Positions 15,107 through 26,316 are shown, counted from the stretch's first letter. The stretch is 64,000 bases of DNA from Darksidea phi (GCA_030770425.1 JASJFT010000010.1:1-64000), one strand, 5' to 3'. Numbers and translations are program-made. Notes: generated by a model from the letters alone, not told the origin.

Positions 15107-15361
15107 TTAGGGGTATAGAGAGTATAGAGCGCGTATACTATAGGTATAGACTATTTACTAGCTATACTAACTTATAGCGAACCTTTTATCGATATAGTAT
15201 AGATTAGAAGTAAAAATAAGCGAGCTTTCTTCTCTTTTAATTATCCTAGCTAATATAACTATTATTAATTTATTTCTAAATATTAGAAGTATAGAATAGA
15301 CTATTCTCTATAATTCTAATTAATTAGATTTAATTAATCGCGTCGTATTAGGTTATAATAA

Positions 15362-17288
15362 CTAGATTTCGAAATTCTTCTCGAGGAAAAATTCGCCAAG
15401 TCCAACCGGTTCTTCTACCTAAACCTAACAACTAACCCTCTTTACTCTGTTTCCAGAGTACTCCAGAACCAACCTTACTTTGGTCGAATCTCGCCAGTCG
15501 CTTCGTTACATCTGAACTTCGACCAAATCTACGGGTGGATCAAATATTGCAAGTCGAAACATACTACATGTAGTACAGCTGCAAGACCTAAACGACCGAC
15601 CAAATACTTCTATCTAATCGACACTCGATTCAAACGCATCATACCAGCGCCTGACTACTGTCGATACCTTGCGCTTAGTTACGTATGGGGCGGTGTACCT
15701 CAATTTAAGTTGACCGAAGACAATGTCGATATATTTAGCCGAAGCTTCAGTCTTCAAGACAAGTACTTGACCAATACCATCCGTGACGCGATTGAATTGA
15801 TAGTAAAGCTGGGCGAGCGGTACTTGTGGTGCGATGTCCTCTGCATAATACAGGACTCCAACAGCATCCGACAGCAAACCCTAGACGACATGGGCCAGAT
15901 CTATTCTAGCTCATTGCTCACCATCATTGCCGGGACTTGTTCGTCAGCAAACGATCCTCTACCCGGAGTCACCACCAAACGGGTCTGGAGACAATGGTAT
16001 CAAGAAGTGTCGAAAACTCTGACTCTCTCTGCGCATTTCGATTTCAAAGACTTCCTCGAAGACCTGACGTACAACGAAAGGGCCTGGACGTGAGTAGGAA
16101 TGACTCGCTTCATGAACGAAGAGGCTTTGCTCACCGCTCGCCAACAGATTCCAAGAATTCCAATTAGCGAACCGCCTCCTCATCTTCGTACCAAACGGTC
16201 AAGTCTACTTCTCCTGTAAAGAAGCCGTCTACTCAGAAGACGTAAACCCCAGAGCAGCGCTTGAGCCAGACGCGGCCATACTTACCGCTTCGATGGCAAC
16301 GAAGTACGAACCTGACCCTTATAATTTACCAAGTACATATCGACGATCAGTGCAGGCGTATACAATGCGCAAGATGACCGACCCAAATGATGCATTGAAC
16401 GCATTCGCTGGATTATTGCAAAAGATCTGTAACGTCCGATGCGTGGAGGGTCTCCCGGTACCGCTATTTGACTGGGCCCTACTGTGGCAGCCTGCCGAGC
16501 GTTTACAGCGACGAGAAGGATTCGCAAGCTGGTCTTGGGTAGGTTGGACTGGAAAGGTGCAATGGCTCGATGAGAGGCCGTGGAGTCGGATTACTGAGCA
16601 CTTGTATCCCGCTTCTACCGAGACAGACTGGGCTAAGAGATGGCAAAGAGAAGATTGCTGGGTTCGGTGGCATAGTTCTTCAGGCGTGAATTGTGACTCC
16701 GCAGCTTTCCTCCTCGATGGTCCATCTTTGCTACAAGAAACCACGACTAGTCGATCGAGACACGAAGAACGATTCCCCAAGCATCCGATTTCACAGAACC
16801 TCTCTCCCACCCCTTCATTGATGTCTGAACGCCTTCAAAGCTTGCCATACAGTCGGCGTAGTCAACGATATCTTCAATTCTGGACCATGTCGGTAAACCT
16901 CGAAATACTTTTAGACACAACTGCCGTTATGCGCAACGACAGCCTTGAGCCTGAAAATACTGGCAATGGACTGCGTCGATTTCTCCTTCGCGGCAGAGAT
17001 GGACAGGACTGCGGCTGGGTTCTCCTGGACCATAGTTGGGTTCAACCGTATACTACTAGGGATGCAAACTTACAGGAGTTCATCCTGCTGCTGTCAGATG
17101 CTAGATACGGTGAGGTAGTAGACGGTGTTCGAGTCTCCAAAACGCCGCGGAAGTGGGAGTATAACATTATGATGATTGTATGGAAGGATGGCATAGCCGC
17201 GCGAGCGGGGATAGGAAGAATAGACAGGGATAGTTTGGATGGTACTTTTGGACCTGGTGTAGAGTGGAAGGAAATTCTACTTGGATGA
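15362..17288 (+). pseudogene. HET-domain (heterokaryon incompatibility) protein, 5' end missing
   Basis: Two exons, 15,362-16,089 and 16,148-17,288, joined by an intron with GTGAGT and CAACAG ends that restores the family motif AWTFQE. The HET domain is clear: ALSYVWGG, then the stretch around YLWCDVLCIIQDS, then YSSSLLTIIAG. HET proteins control non-self recognition after hyphal fusion and trigger cell death. The C-terminal part after the domain is long and unremarkable. The reading frame is open from 15,362, just after a TAA at the edge of the RIP block, yet it contains no ATG before the HET domain. The start was either lost when RIP spread from the neighbouring repeat or lies in an upstream exon now unreadable. 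If an unseen start exists, the rest could still be functional. Confidence 0.75.
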
Positions 17289-17781
17289 ATTCTACTATAA
17301 GCTATCGAAACTAAGTTATTAAGGGTCTACCGTAGTAAGTTTATATACGTTTTTTAGATTATATTTTCTAGATCGAAACCCTCTACGAGTATATAACGTA
17401 TAAAAGCCGCTGAGCTCGATATAGGCCAGATACTGAGCTCACGCGATTAGTCGTTCAATCGCGAGGGCTCTAGATATTATATAAAGATCTAATACTATAC
17501 CCCAATTCTTAATAAGGCTGTCCTAATTAAGGATAGAGACGCCCTTATTAAATAGAGACGTCCTTATTAAGAATAAGGAGATAGTACTATAGTATATATA
17601 ATATTATTATAGAAATTCTAGAATTAGGGGGGTTGGGCCCTAATTTAGAGGTGCCCCCCCCTCTATTAGGGGTGCTCGGAACCGTAGTGATAACTACTAT
17701 ACTATAATAGCTTCCGAACTACTAGGACCTTATTTCTCTCCCTCTAGTCCACCACTACTTAGCTTCCGAACTACTAGGACC
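17289..17781. other. Intergenic, AT-rich, with a small inverted repeat
   Basis: No gene. An inverted repeat lies at about 17,499-17,512 (ATTCTTAATAAGG) and 17,560-17,573 (CCTTATTAAGAAT), with related arms between them, like a MITE remnant. A 52-bp duplication occupies the right end. Confidence 0.5.
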
Positions 17782-17812
17782 TTATTTCTCTCCCTCTAGT
17801 CCACCACTACTT
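17709..17812 (+). repeat. Perfect 52-bp tandem duplication over the MFS stop codon
   Basis: The 52 bases 17,709-17,760 are repeated exactly at 17,761-17,812. The second copy contains the stop codon and last codons of the minus-strand MFS gene; the first copy lies just downstream. Identity of the copies implies a recent event. Confidence 0.95.
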
Positions 17813-19174
17813 AGCTCTTGAGCTAGACGGTCGAACTTGTCTTGGGTCCATTTGGCCGCGCATACGAAGAGAGCAGCGGAAATCGTCACTGTACCCGCCC
17901 ATATCTGTGCCTTAAGGAAGCCTCCATTGTCGTTTTGGATTAAAGCACCTGCGGTCGGCGGTCCTGCTAACGATGCAAATGCTAGTGCAGAACACACCAT
18001 TCCGAAACGAACGCCTAGCTTGCTTGGGTCCGTGGTCAATGATGCGAGTGCGCCAACGAACACTGTTCGAGGTATATAGTATTAGTCAATGCTCGAAGCG
18101 CGATCGGGAGGGCTGGCTTCTTAGAGGTAATTTCAGGATAAGTCGTGCTAAAGATAAAGTAAATGGAAGGGACGTATACTGACTTCCTTGAGTTGCGCCG
18201 GTAGCGAGTCCGTAGAATACGGAATACACGTACAGACCACCCACGCTGCGAATGGGAATCCAGACGAACAACATGATAGCGAGGAATGTCGTTGAAACAA
18301 TCAAGGTAGGCAGTGAGCCAAAGTATCTATCGGCAACGAATCCGAGCAGCGGTCGTACTGGCATTCCGACGGCGTTGATGACCACGAGCAGGTTCACAGC
18401 TTCCTCCGGAGATAGGCCAACGATCGAGGTCGCATATGTGTTTACGAAGAAAAAGCAAAAGTACAGCGCCCAGAATATTAGAAACACGCCGATCGTGAAG
18501 AGAATGTACGTAGGCTCCGAGAATGCGTTCCATTCGACAAGTGGACCCGCCTTGCGCGGTGGAAGACGTGGCCGAAGGAGAAGGTTGATGACGATTGCGA
18601 ACGTTAGAGCGATATAGCCTTGCACCTGGACTGCGCGAGGGAACCCAATGGTCGGCTGAAGGTGTTGGACGACCAAAGGGAACAGTATGCTGCCGGTGCC
18701 GCTCCCAGAAGCAGCCAACCCTAAGGCCATTGCTTTCCTTTCCTTCCAATACGAGCCGATTACAGCCACGGCCGGCATATATAAGGCGCCCATGCCGAGG
18801 CCGGTACAAAGGCCTTGCGCGAGGAATATCTGCCAGTACTCGGTCGCCAGGCTTGTCATGAAGGTTCCGAGCACGATCAACACAGAGCCCAGTAGGGCTG
18901 TGTGCTGAGCGTAGCCCGCATCGGCGGAGCGGCCGGAGAATGTTCCTATGAAGAAGGTAAAAAAGACTTGTAGGGAGCCAATCCAGGCGATTTGCGACTC
19001 TGGCAACGACAATGTGGTCGTATAATGAAGTTGATAGATGCCAAATGAAGCAGAGTATCCCCATGTCAGCGCATTGATGAGATGACCTGCGAGGATCTGG
19101 AGCCAGGCCCGAACGCCGCCGTCCGGGGCGGGGCCGGGTTCTTCTTGGGCGACTGAGAAAATTTTGAATGACAT
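17782..19174 (-). CDS. MFS transporter, monocarboxylate-permease type
   Basis: Two exons: 18,184-19,174 and 17,782-18,062. The intron (GTCAGT donor, GACTAAT branch, AACAG acceptor) rejoins the conserved GATQG and FVGALASL motifs. The product of about 423 residues starts with a short tail ending in APDGGVRAWLQ, the usual opening of fungal monocarboxylate-transporter-like MFS proteins, followed by about 12 hydrophobic segments. GLGMGALYMPA and GLAASGSGTGS are typical signature stretches. The start chosen (19,174) is the ATG just before this tail; upstream in-frame ATGs would add a non-conserved leader. Substrate cannot be read from sequence. It is separated from the UstYa cluster by pseudogenes, so membership in it is doubtful. 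Confidence 0.88.
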
Positions 19175-20342
19175 GACGCTGATCCTTCTACCCTGACAGA
19201 GTGAGAAGATGGGAGAAGGGGGAGATATCTGCGGGAAACGTCGGCGGTGGGTAGTCTGGGCAAGTCCCGAGACGGTGTCTCGTAAATGATGAATGTATAT
19301 GAAATGAGTGCGCGATTGGTCTTTCAACGCATTTTGGCAGTCTTTAGCTTCAATCCTCCTACGATGCATCACATTTATATCCCAGAACACGGTGGTCCAG
19401 TAGGGAAACGATGTTCGCGGGGCGGGGTAGGCCGATAGCTTGACTCAGAGCCGCGATTCGCGCGCCCTTATCTCGGTGAAACTAGTAACAGCAGGAGTAG
19501 GAACCTGGGTTGTACCTTACGCCCTGCAGCATTCCGCTTACCTATTTCAACAGCATCGCCGATACCAGAACCTGTGCCTCAATTGTGCAGCGCATCTCCT
19601 TGACCGCATAATACCTTGCTGATCCAACGCTATGTATACGTGCAGCGGCAAAATCTACGTAGAGATGACTGGTTCTGGGGGTTGTGCCTTACGCCCTGCA
19701 GCATTCCCCTTACCTATTTCAACAGCATCGCCGATACCAGAACCTGTGCCTCAATTGTGCAGCGCATCTCCTTGACCGCATGATACTTCGCTGATGCAAC
19801 GCTATGTGTACGTGCAGCGGCAAGACCTACGCAGAGACGACTGGTTCTGGGGCATGTTTTGCTATCTGCATCTCTCGTTCAACCACTACCTTTTCGCATC
19901 CTAGGAAGGCGCGTACGCCTTATCGAGTTTACACCATCTAGTAAGCTGACAGCAGGTCGTAGGCTTACATGGGTATCAAATACATCGTTATAACCAGTTT
20001 AACTATACCATGGTCGCTTGGAGGCTGGTATTTACAAAGCTACGTCATCAAGCCGCCAATACAAGGTTGCGTGTTTTTGGGGTCTAGCCTGTTACGGAAA
20101 GCAGCATCGCCGTATTATGTATAGCACTCGGGACCGATAAACGACGAATACACTTTGCTTAGATAAACCTTACGGAACATATCTATATATTTACCTAGAG
20201 TAACTACTAATATTAGCTATATATACTACTAAGCCTACATTAGTTACCGACATACCAGTAGCCGATTCTAGACTTCGCCGTAGAGGAAAAATTGGGCGAA
20301 GATTGCCATATCAAAAAGTAATGTACCTAGACCATCTACCAG
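19175..20342. other. Intergenic with a 172-bp tandem duplication
   Basis: No gene found. The promoter of the MFS gene lies at the left end, the duplication at 19,509-19,852, and the rest is moderately AT-rich unique sequence. Confidence 0.5.
19509..19852 (+). repeat. 172-bp tandem duplication
   Basis: Copies 19,509-19,680 and 19,681-19,852 share TTACGCCCTGCAGCATTCC, the block around CAGCATCGCCGATACCAG, and a GACTGGTTCTGGGG end. About a dozen differences are visible and most are G/C versus A/T transitions, consistent with mild RIP acting on a young duplication. No coding potential is obvious. Confidence 0.9.
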
Positions 20343-21260
20343 CTACGGAAGATTTACCAGTATATATCTACTATAAATCTTCCCCGTATTACAGGACTGG
20401 CAGCGGATTGAAACGGCGCTGGTCGGGTTAAATGCGATAATAGAGAAGACATACATGAAATTCCCCAAGCAAGCGAAGAGGAAAAATAGTATGGAAAGTC
20501 CCTCTACGGGCTCGCGACGCCAGTTCAAATTAATTGAGGGAAGTGTAAACCAAAATAAAACATAGCGCAAAGCTATCCGAATTCTTGACCCCAAATATCA
20601 AACGTAGGAAGCTCCCGAATAGGGGACGGACGGCCACTGCTTACAGAGTAGTAAATAAGGTACCAGCTAACCATGCCTGTAGTACAAACCAAGAGAATGG
20701 CCACTATATTTCTTAAATGCATCTGTAAGCGGGTATATATAGGAGGTGTTGCAGGCTCTTCGGGCACTATAGGTAAAGCCGAGGGAAATTGAGAGTGAGT
20801 TTCGTTATTGTTTCGGCTTTGCCTCTCCTCAGCTGCGGGCCCATCCCGTAATGTTATTCTTTCGTTCGGTTCTCCTATTTCTATTGGCATTGGGGTGGTA
20901 GGTAAGACTTCTTCTATGTAAGCCCCTATAGAAGAAGCATTGAGCCAATAATACTATATCGGCTACGGTGAAGTATATGGCAAGAACGATCATGGTCGGC
21001 AGGACGCCCTGGAGCATGGCTCCCATGGGATTCGGTTTGATGACCGAATCTCGTGTTTGGCTGGATACCTCAAAGGCACCTTTGAAGGGTTGTATTTGGT
21101 AGGCTATTACAAGCTTACGAATAGACTGTAGAGGATTTGCCTGGAAAGAGACAATAGCAAGACCTATTCGGCCCTCTTTCGGGACCTTTTCAGCGCGTTG
21201 TTGTGGCGGCATGGCTGATAGATGAGATGGACGGGTGCGCGTTTTGGTGGGGTCACCCAC
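20343..21260 (-). pseudogene. PQ-loop repeat membrane protein, decayed
   Basis: On the minus strand the segment GAMLQGVLPTMIVLAIYF and, further on, EGLSILFFLFACLGN match the PQ-loop family of vacuolar cationic amino-acid exporters (Ypq/Rtc2 type). The pieces lie in different frames. A one-base shift near 20,925 follows QCFFYRG. A TAG interrupts the frame just after WGQEFG near 20,573. A second shift near 20,545 is needed to reach the second PQ loop. The N-terminal PQ loop is not recognisable. Transmembrane segments survive around GMVSWYLIYY. Sequencing error is possible, but three lesions make decay more likely. Confidence 0.7.
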
Positions 21261-22003
21261 CGATAAAACATGTTACAAGGAATCTCTTATTGTACTCAGC
21301 ACCTGGGGCAGGGATCTAGACACAACCTTGACGATCTTCGAGGATGATGACCGAAGACCCGTGATCTGCCCCACAGAGATGACGTATGTATGCATAGTCT
21401 GGCTCACAATGTATGTGGGGTTCAGAACTGATCCTACGCAAATTAACGACGCTGCGGGCATTCACAGTCCTAGCCAAACTAGGTTTGCTGATCAGTTTTT
21501 CAAAACCTATGACTTCTAGTATTAGATGTCGAGATTGCATTCCGTGTTGTGTTCTCATATTTTATGGCAAATACGATATCATGCAGCGAGATTGTCACAA
21601 TTTACACTCTATACTGAAGCTTGTACGCGAGGCCTGCCACTGTATTCCCTCGAACCTACGAAAAGGTGCTGAGCAGGGGCTAGGGCCCTGTAAAAGGGTA
21701 AGCCGTCATACCCCGCGCCGTGATTCCCTGTCTGCGGCGCTCAAACCCCTACTAGACAACTTTCTTTTAGTCGAGGGAACATGTCCATTAGGGCCCCAGT
21801 GAGGTCCATGGTCATGTAACTACCCCACAAACACGGTATTTTGGTGTTTCGCGTGGTTCCAGTGTTATAGTACGGCTTTCACCGATTGAAACTTCCTCTC
21901 GGAGTAGTTCATTTGCCTGTCCTAGGTGTGCTAAGACCGGACCAAGCGTAAAGGACTTTCCCTCATATTTTACCAACTACTTGTACTGCGCGATAAATTC
22001 GTA
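21261..22003. other. Intergenic, no gene seen
   Basis: Scattered short open frames without family motifs on either strand. It contains the presumed promoters of the flanking relics. Confidence 0.45.
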
Positions 22004-23349
22004 ATGGAGGAAGGTTGGACCAGTACGGTCGATCCGAAAGAGAAGAAAAGAATTCAGAATCGCGTAGCTCAACGCGTATACCGTATGTTGTACCATGAGA
22101 CTGTGGTCTATTAATAGACAATCACTTACTACACGAGATAGGGCAGAAGTTGAAGTCACGCATCCGCGACCTAGAGGAGCAGCTTGAGAGCGTTGCCGGC
22201 GCTTCGACACACAATGATACATCGAAGCCGTTGTCCTCATATGACGATCCAATATCGTCATTCGCAATACCAGAAGTCTCGCCGACAATAAACTCCGAGC
22301 CCATATCGGACGAATTGGGTACGAGTTCCAGCGACGCTACGTTTGTTGGCGATCATGCTCCAAGGTCGCTCCTGGGGTCCGACACCGCGGTCGAATCGGG
22401 TTTCAACGCAATCCCACAAACTAGCATTGTAGCTCAGCTGGACTCACTATCCCGGACTCCGGAGGAAGTTCAATTTATAGATTTTGAATGGCTTCTGACG
22501 GATTCGGGAGCGTTGAAAACCGTGCTAGAACGCACACAAGTTCACTCACCGTCAGTGGAAAGAGGACGCAAAAACCCAGACCACAGCCAAAGTCTGTCAA
22601 GTACATTGCTTCCGCGACATCTCGGTTCATCGGATTATGTTCAAGTCGGTGGCAATAGGAGTCAGTCAGTACCAATAGCACAAAATACCGGACACGAAAC
22701 ACTGCTAAGACCCGATGTCACAAGACTGGAGCGACTCAGTCTTCTAGTGGGATGTAGCAGACATCTCGGCTTCAGCTATTTAAACGAAGCGTTGTCAGTC
22801 TACTATACTTCCGACCTGAGCAATCAGCAATATTATTACACGAGCAGTGAGTCAGACGACTCACCAACTTCCTTTCTACTATCAGAGAACATTCAAAACA
22901 TTGGCCGACTTTGGAGCGGGGCAATTACGTGAGAGGGACACTGAGAAGTACGGAAGACATATATGCCGAGGAATGTAGACTAGCGAGGATAAATCTACGG
23001 GATCAAGGCATTATATAGGCCTGACACAGAAAGAATCCCAGGTTCATCAGATGTGTCAGATCACACGTGTTTTACAACTGGAGGTTTGTTCTACATCTCT
23101 AGCTTCTGCGGTACAACAAACGCTGACACATCACGTTTGGATCAGATTCCAAATACCTGGACCTTGATTACAAGCATCATACTACATACCGCTATGCCTG
23201 GAGAGCCTCAACGACCACAAACCATCTTGATGGTCATGATGCTACTCTGTTACCGTAACCAGGATCCTATCACTACACTTAGTCTATGTCAGGAGTACCC
23301 ATACCAACATGATGGTACGAACGATAATGGGTCCGATCTTCTCCATTAG
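22004..23349 (+). pseudogene. Fungal bZIP transcription factor, frame-broken
   Basis: Exon 1 (22,004-22,082) ends in the basic region NRVAQRVY. An intron 22,083-22,141 joins it to RQKLKSRIRDLEEQLES, so basic region and leucine-zipper start are contiguous, matching fungal bZIP factors (NxxAQRxxR). Exon 2 is open to a TGA at 22,930-22,932. Immediately after it, in another frame, TLRSTEDIYAEECRLAR matches the conserved C-terminal segment of this family, and QIPNTWTLITSI...MVMMLL (23,1xx-23,25x) matches the next conserved block in yet another register. At least one indel therefore breaks the gene. It lies upstream of the UstYa cluster and could once have been its regulator (inference). A short, still expressed bZIP product ending at 22,932 remains possible. 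Confidence 0.7.
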
Positions 23350-23841
23350 ACAGCAAGTTGAGTTGTTGGAGCTTATCCGTAGTACTTATAATGCAACATC
23401 CTAGTACCCGTTTGCCAACCTCTGTGCCAGTTTTGAATACAGTCAGGAGCATAACTTGACTAGCATGTGATCATGGTGGTGATTCGCTGGGGATAAAATC
23501 CCCAGCGCTCTCCGATCCGACGTCGATTTCCTTAGTTTCTTCAAACTTGACTCCCAATCCATAGTTCTCCCTACGATCTACCCTTGTAATTAATTGATGC
23601 GTATAAATTCTGCGGGGAAATGGTTTAATAACACCCTATAGGGCATCGAAGAACTCATCAAGCAAGCATTCCTCCACGTCGACTTCATCGGGCTTCACAT
23701 TATTGAAGGCCGTGCCACATCCACTTATCACCCCGTGCCACATCCATTCATCACCCCGTGCCCTTCAGATGCTCCGACACGGTCACGATAGTCTTCTTGA
23801 TGCCATCGCGTTCCTCGTTGTCGTCTCTATGCTTCCTTGGC
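23350..23841. other. Intergenic, no gene; short 23-bp tandem repeat
   Basis: No coding evidence. CGTGCCACATCCACTTATCA and a near copy follow each other at about 23,710-23,756. Confidence 0.5.
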
Positions 23842-25075
23842 CTATGCTTGCGGACTGTCGCTTAACGCCAAGAACTGCCCGTCATGACGACGCTTTGGGT
23901 AGCTCCCCACTGAATTCAGGTTCAGATTTCGAAGCCCATAAGGTCCGGGCCTGCCGCCGGCGCCGCGGCTTGTCGAAGAAGTTACAACTTTTGTCAGCGG
24001 TCGAAGGGTTGGGATAGATGCTGCGATGAGGACCATGTAAGCTTCGAGTCTGGTGACAGTCAGTAAATTCTCAAATGGGAGTTGTGGTATGTGAGATCTC
24101 ACGTCCACCAGACCGCTAAGTCACACATGGCATCTGCGAGGATATCATTAGCATCTAAGATACCGGCCGGTGATATCAGGCTCTCGTACAGGTCGGGTCG
24201 CCCTTCTCGTTGATAGCGCGTAGAGATATGGTCTTCTTGATGGAGCACACCATCGCGCTGTCCCGTTCTTATTAGCAAATTCACCCAGAGCCGTTCCGAA
24301 TATCACCTACAACACTCCGAGGCCCATAAGCACGGACAAGGAAATTTTCGTTGTCAATTTCATGTTGAGATTCCAAAACAGGCTTGCTGGAAAGAGTGCC
24401 AAAACCAGGTCCACGACGGAGCATACAGCTATTCATGTAAGCTAACCCAAGATGTGTTCACGATGCAAGAAGCTACTTACATCCTTGGAAATATCCAGTA
24501 TACTGCTGTACTTTTGGGTCCCAGCAGTGCGCCTTTGGATTCGTGCCCCAAAATTCGTAGATCGGCTGACACTGAGCGAAGCTTATAGTGACGGTACCTA
24601 CATCAACAACGAACTGCGACCAAATGACGAACCAAAGGCATCTCTTTGGCCACTTCTTGGGAGGTACTAGCTGCAATAGCAGGAACGCGTACGAAATGCG
24701 TCCGAAACAGGGTGCCATAATGGAAAAAAACTCGCAGAGGTATACATATTTGATGGAGAATCCGATCTGCTCCGGGCTGAGAAACTGGATATGGCGACCT
24801 AGGCCCCAGTGCACTGAAATGGTGCAGAAAACGCTGTTACCGAGACACAGGACCTGCGAAGGTGTAAGAAACGTCGGTATAAAACAAACAAGGACACCCA
24901 CGAAGGTAAACAGGATGAGCCAGTCGTCAACTTGGAACCGTTTGATTATCCGCAGCCGAACGTAGCAGCGTACTGCGATGACGAGCAGAGCGATGCCCGC
25001 GAATACCCAGGCTATCACCAGCAATGTTGGCCCTAGATTCTCCGCAGCTAACGATGTGCTGTTTTCTGATGTCAT
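23842..25075 (-). CDS. Fungal rhodopsin-domain integral membrane protein
   Basis: Five exons: 24,481-25,075, 24,311-24,428, 24,190-24,257, 24,103-24,133 and 23,842-24,049. All four introns have GT..AG ends and three show GCTAA branch sites. Splicing gives a continuous 339-residue protein whose phases all agree. Seven membrane segments are expected: the first around LLVIAWVFAGIALL, and diagnostic family stretches are FQVDDWLI, CSVVDLVLALFPASL, FWNLNMK, AVWWTLEAYM and AASIPTLRPL. This family (PF20684-like, often called rhodopsin domain or PTH11-related) is abundant in plant-associated fungi; its ligands are mostly unknown. It is transcribed away from the first UstYa-like gene and shares an approximately 330-bp promoter region with it, so co-regulation is plausible. 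An ATG ten codons upstream (25,105) is an alternative start. Confidence 0.88.
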
Positions 25076-25405
25076 ATTCTGGAAATGGGCAAAAGATTGA
25101 AACAATGTGGGATATGCTTCGAGGTTCTACTGATTAGTTCTGAGATTGCAAAGGAAGGCGAGACGGAGTTCCATGATAAAGGGGTGGCAGCACCTCCATA
25201 GCGCCTGCTGCCACTCTCGGCCTTATTCCCGGCCCCATTCCTAGCCCCAAACTCCAAGGGACCAACCGGCATAATCTGCCGTTACCCAGAAAGCTCACGC
25301 GCCGCCGTTCTATTGCAGTTAAGGCTGACAAAGTTACATTGAAATGTAGCGCTGGAAGGTTTCCAAGTCAAAACAACTCTCTGCTCTCCCCTCCTCCATT
25401 CTACG
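25076..25405. promoter_or_regulatory. Divergent promoter, rhodopsin-like / UstYa-like gene 1
   Basis: About 330 bp between the start codons of two divergently transcribed genes. No clear TATA box or factor site can be asserted. The right end is pyrimidine-rich (CTCTCTGCTCTCCCCTCCTCC), as is common just upstream of fungal start sites. Confidence 0.45.
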
Positions 25406-26316
25406 ATGGACTCTGTCACAGCAAGCAAGTACAAGCGCGTCTCAGGAGATTCGGAGACCGAACGTTGGGAACAGGAGGATGATATTGCAAGCCAAGGCAC
25501 CCTCGACCGTGGAACGCTTAGACTGGCCATCTACCTCCTCGTTCCCCTTCTTTTGATCTCACTCTTCATGAATTTTGTTTTTGTTTCCCAGGAGTTTGGC
25601 GCCGCGTCGGGCAAGTGCAGTTGCAAGTCTACATACGGTATTTCCCTTATCCTACTATGGCGGAGACACTATCCCTAACGCCTGTGAGCGAATATTGAGA
25701 TCAACAAATACCCCCGAGAGATCTATCCCCATCAAGAATACGTCGATGAGGATAATTTGACTGCCACAGCCCTTGTGTGGGAGGCACTTAGCGGAGATCC
25801 TGGCGTAGTAGCCCTCAATGACGAATTCGTCGCAGCTAAGAAGCTACCCATGGCCATGCGATACCCGTGGGATGAGTCGAAGGGTGTCTATCTCCTTCAG
25901 GGTTTTCACAACCTTCACTGCATTGTACGTCTCACTCACTCAGGTTCCAATGAACTGACACTGAGTCGGCGACGCAGCGAACCGTTTTCCGCTCGATCAT
26001 GGACTATCATCATGGTAGGCCCCAGCAAATCGCCCTAGTACACATCTTGCATTGCCTTGATGAACTCCGACAAGACGTAATTTGTCACGCAGATGATACT
26101 CCGCGGTATGCCGGACTTCAAAGCCCACCCGGCACTGGAAAAGGACAGGCCAAGATGTGCGGAGACTGGGCCAGCCTGGAGAAGTGGGCCGTACAGAACA
26201 CAGCATGCTTTCGGCATGAGGATGAGATCGCCGATCGCATGGTGAATCGGTTCAAATTCTGTCCGGACGGATCACAGCCCTGGTTGGAGAAGAAGGGTCC
26301 GCATGGAAAGGTGTAG
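25406..26316 (+). CDS. UstYa-like (DUF3328) oxidase 1
   Basis: Three exons, 25,406-25,637, 25,689-25,924 and 25,978-26,316, encode 268 residues. The N-terminus is cytosolic and charged, followed by one membrane anchor (about residues 37-60, LAIYLLVPLLLISLFMNFVF), then a lumenal domain. Both family signatures are present: HNLHC at the end of exon 2 and HILHCLDELRQDVIC, that is two HxxHC motifs, the second followed by the classic DDTPRYAG. The context RYPWDESKGVYLLQGFHNLH is typical. UstYa-family proteins oxidise and macrocyclise core peptides in ustiloxin-, phomopsin- and asperipin-type RiPP pathways, and act in some non-RiPP pathways (cyclochlorotine). The C-terminal 50 residues with a conserved Cys pair are long for the family. 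Introns are 51 and 53 nt with correct phases. An 86-bp duplication begins at its stop codon. Confidence 0.9.

Larger units (their letters stand above)
1..15361. repeat. RIP-saturated AT-rich repeat block, no intact genes
   Basis: From about position 85 to 15,360 the sequence is AT-rich and the dinucleotides CA and TG are nearly absent on both strands, while CG, GC and CC persist. TA-rich words (TAGTA, TATTA, CTAG) dominate and every frame is full of TAA/TAG. This is the expected product of repeat-induced point mutation, which converts CpA to TpA in duplicated DNA of Pezizomycotina. The block is probably a pile of dead transposons, but no element family can be read from it. The first ~85 bases still contain CA and TG and may be the edge of less mutated DNA. 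No gene is supported here. Confidence 0.9.

Noticed and set aside
1..15361. CRISPR array, tRNA or rRNA genes in the AT-rich block or elsewhere
   Set aside because: Repeats are transposon- or minisatellite-like; no spaced palindromic repeats, cloverleaf or rRNA signatures were seen.
15614..15877. Minus-strand open frame over the HET gene
   Set aside because: Shadow of the HET exon; no motifs and the plus strand carries the conserved domain.
18327..19064. Alternative 245-residue minus-strand frame over MFS gene 1
   Set aside because: Out-of-frame reading of the transporter; Arg- and His-rich without membrane helices.
24099..24310. Apparent stop and frameshifts in the rhodopsin-like gene
   Set aside because: They disappear once two short introns with GCTAA branch sites are removed; the spliced protein is continuous.
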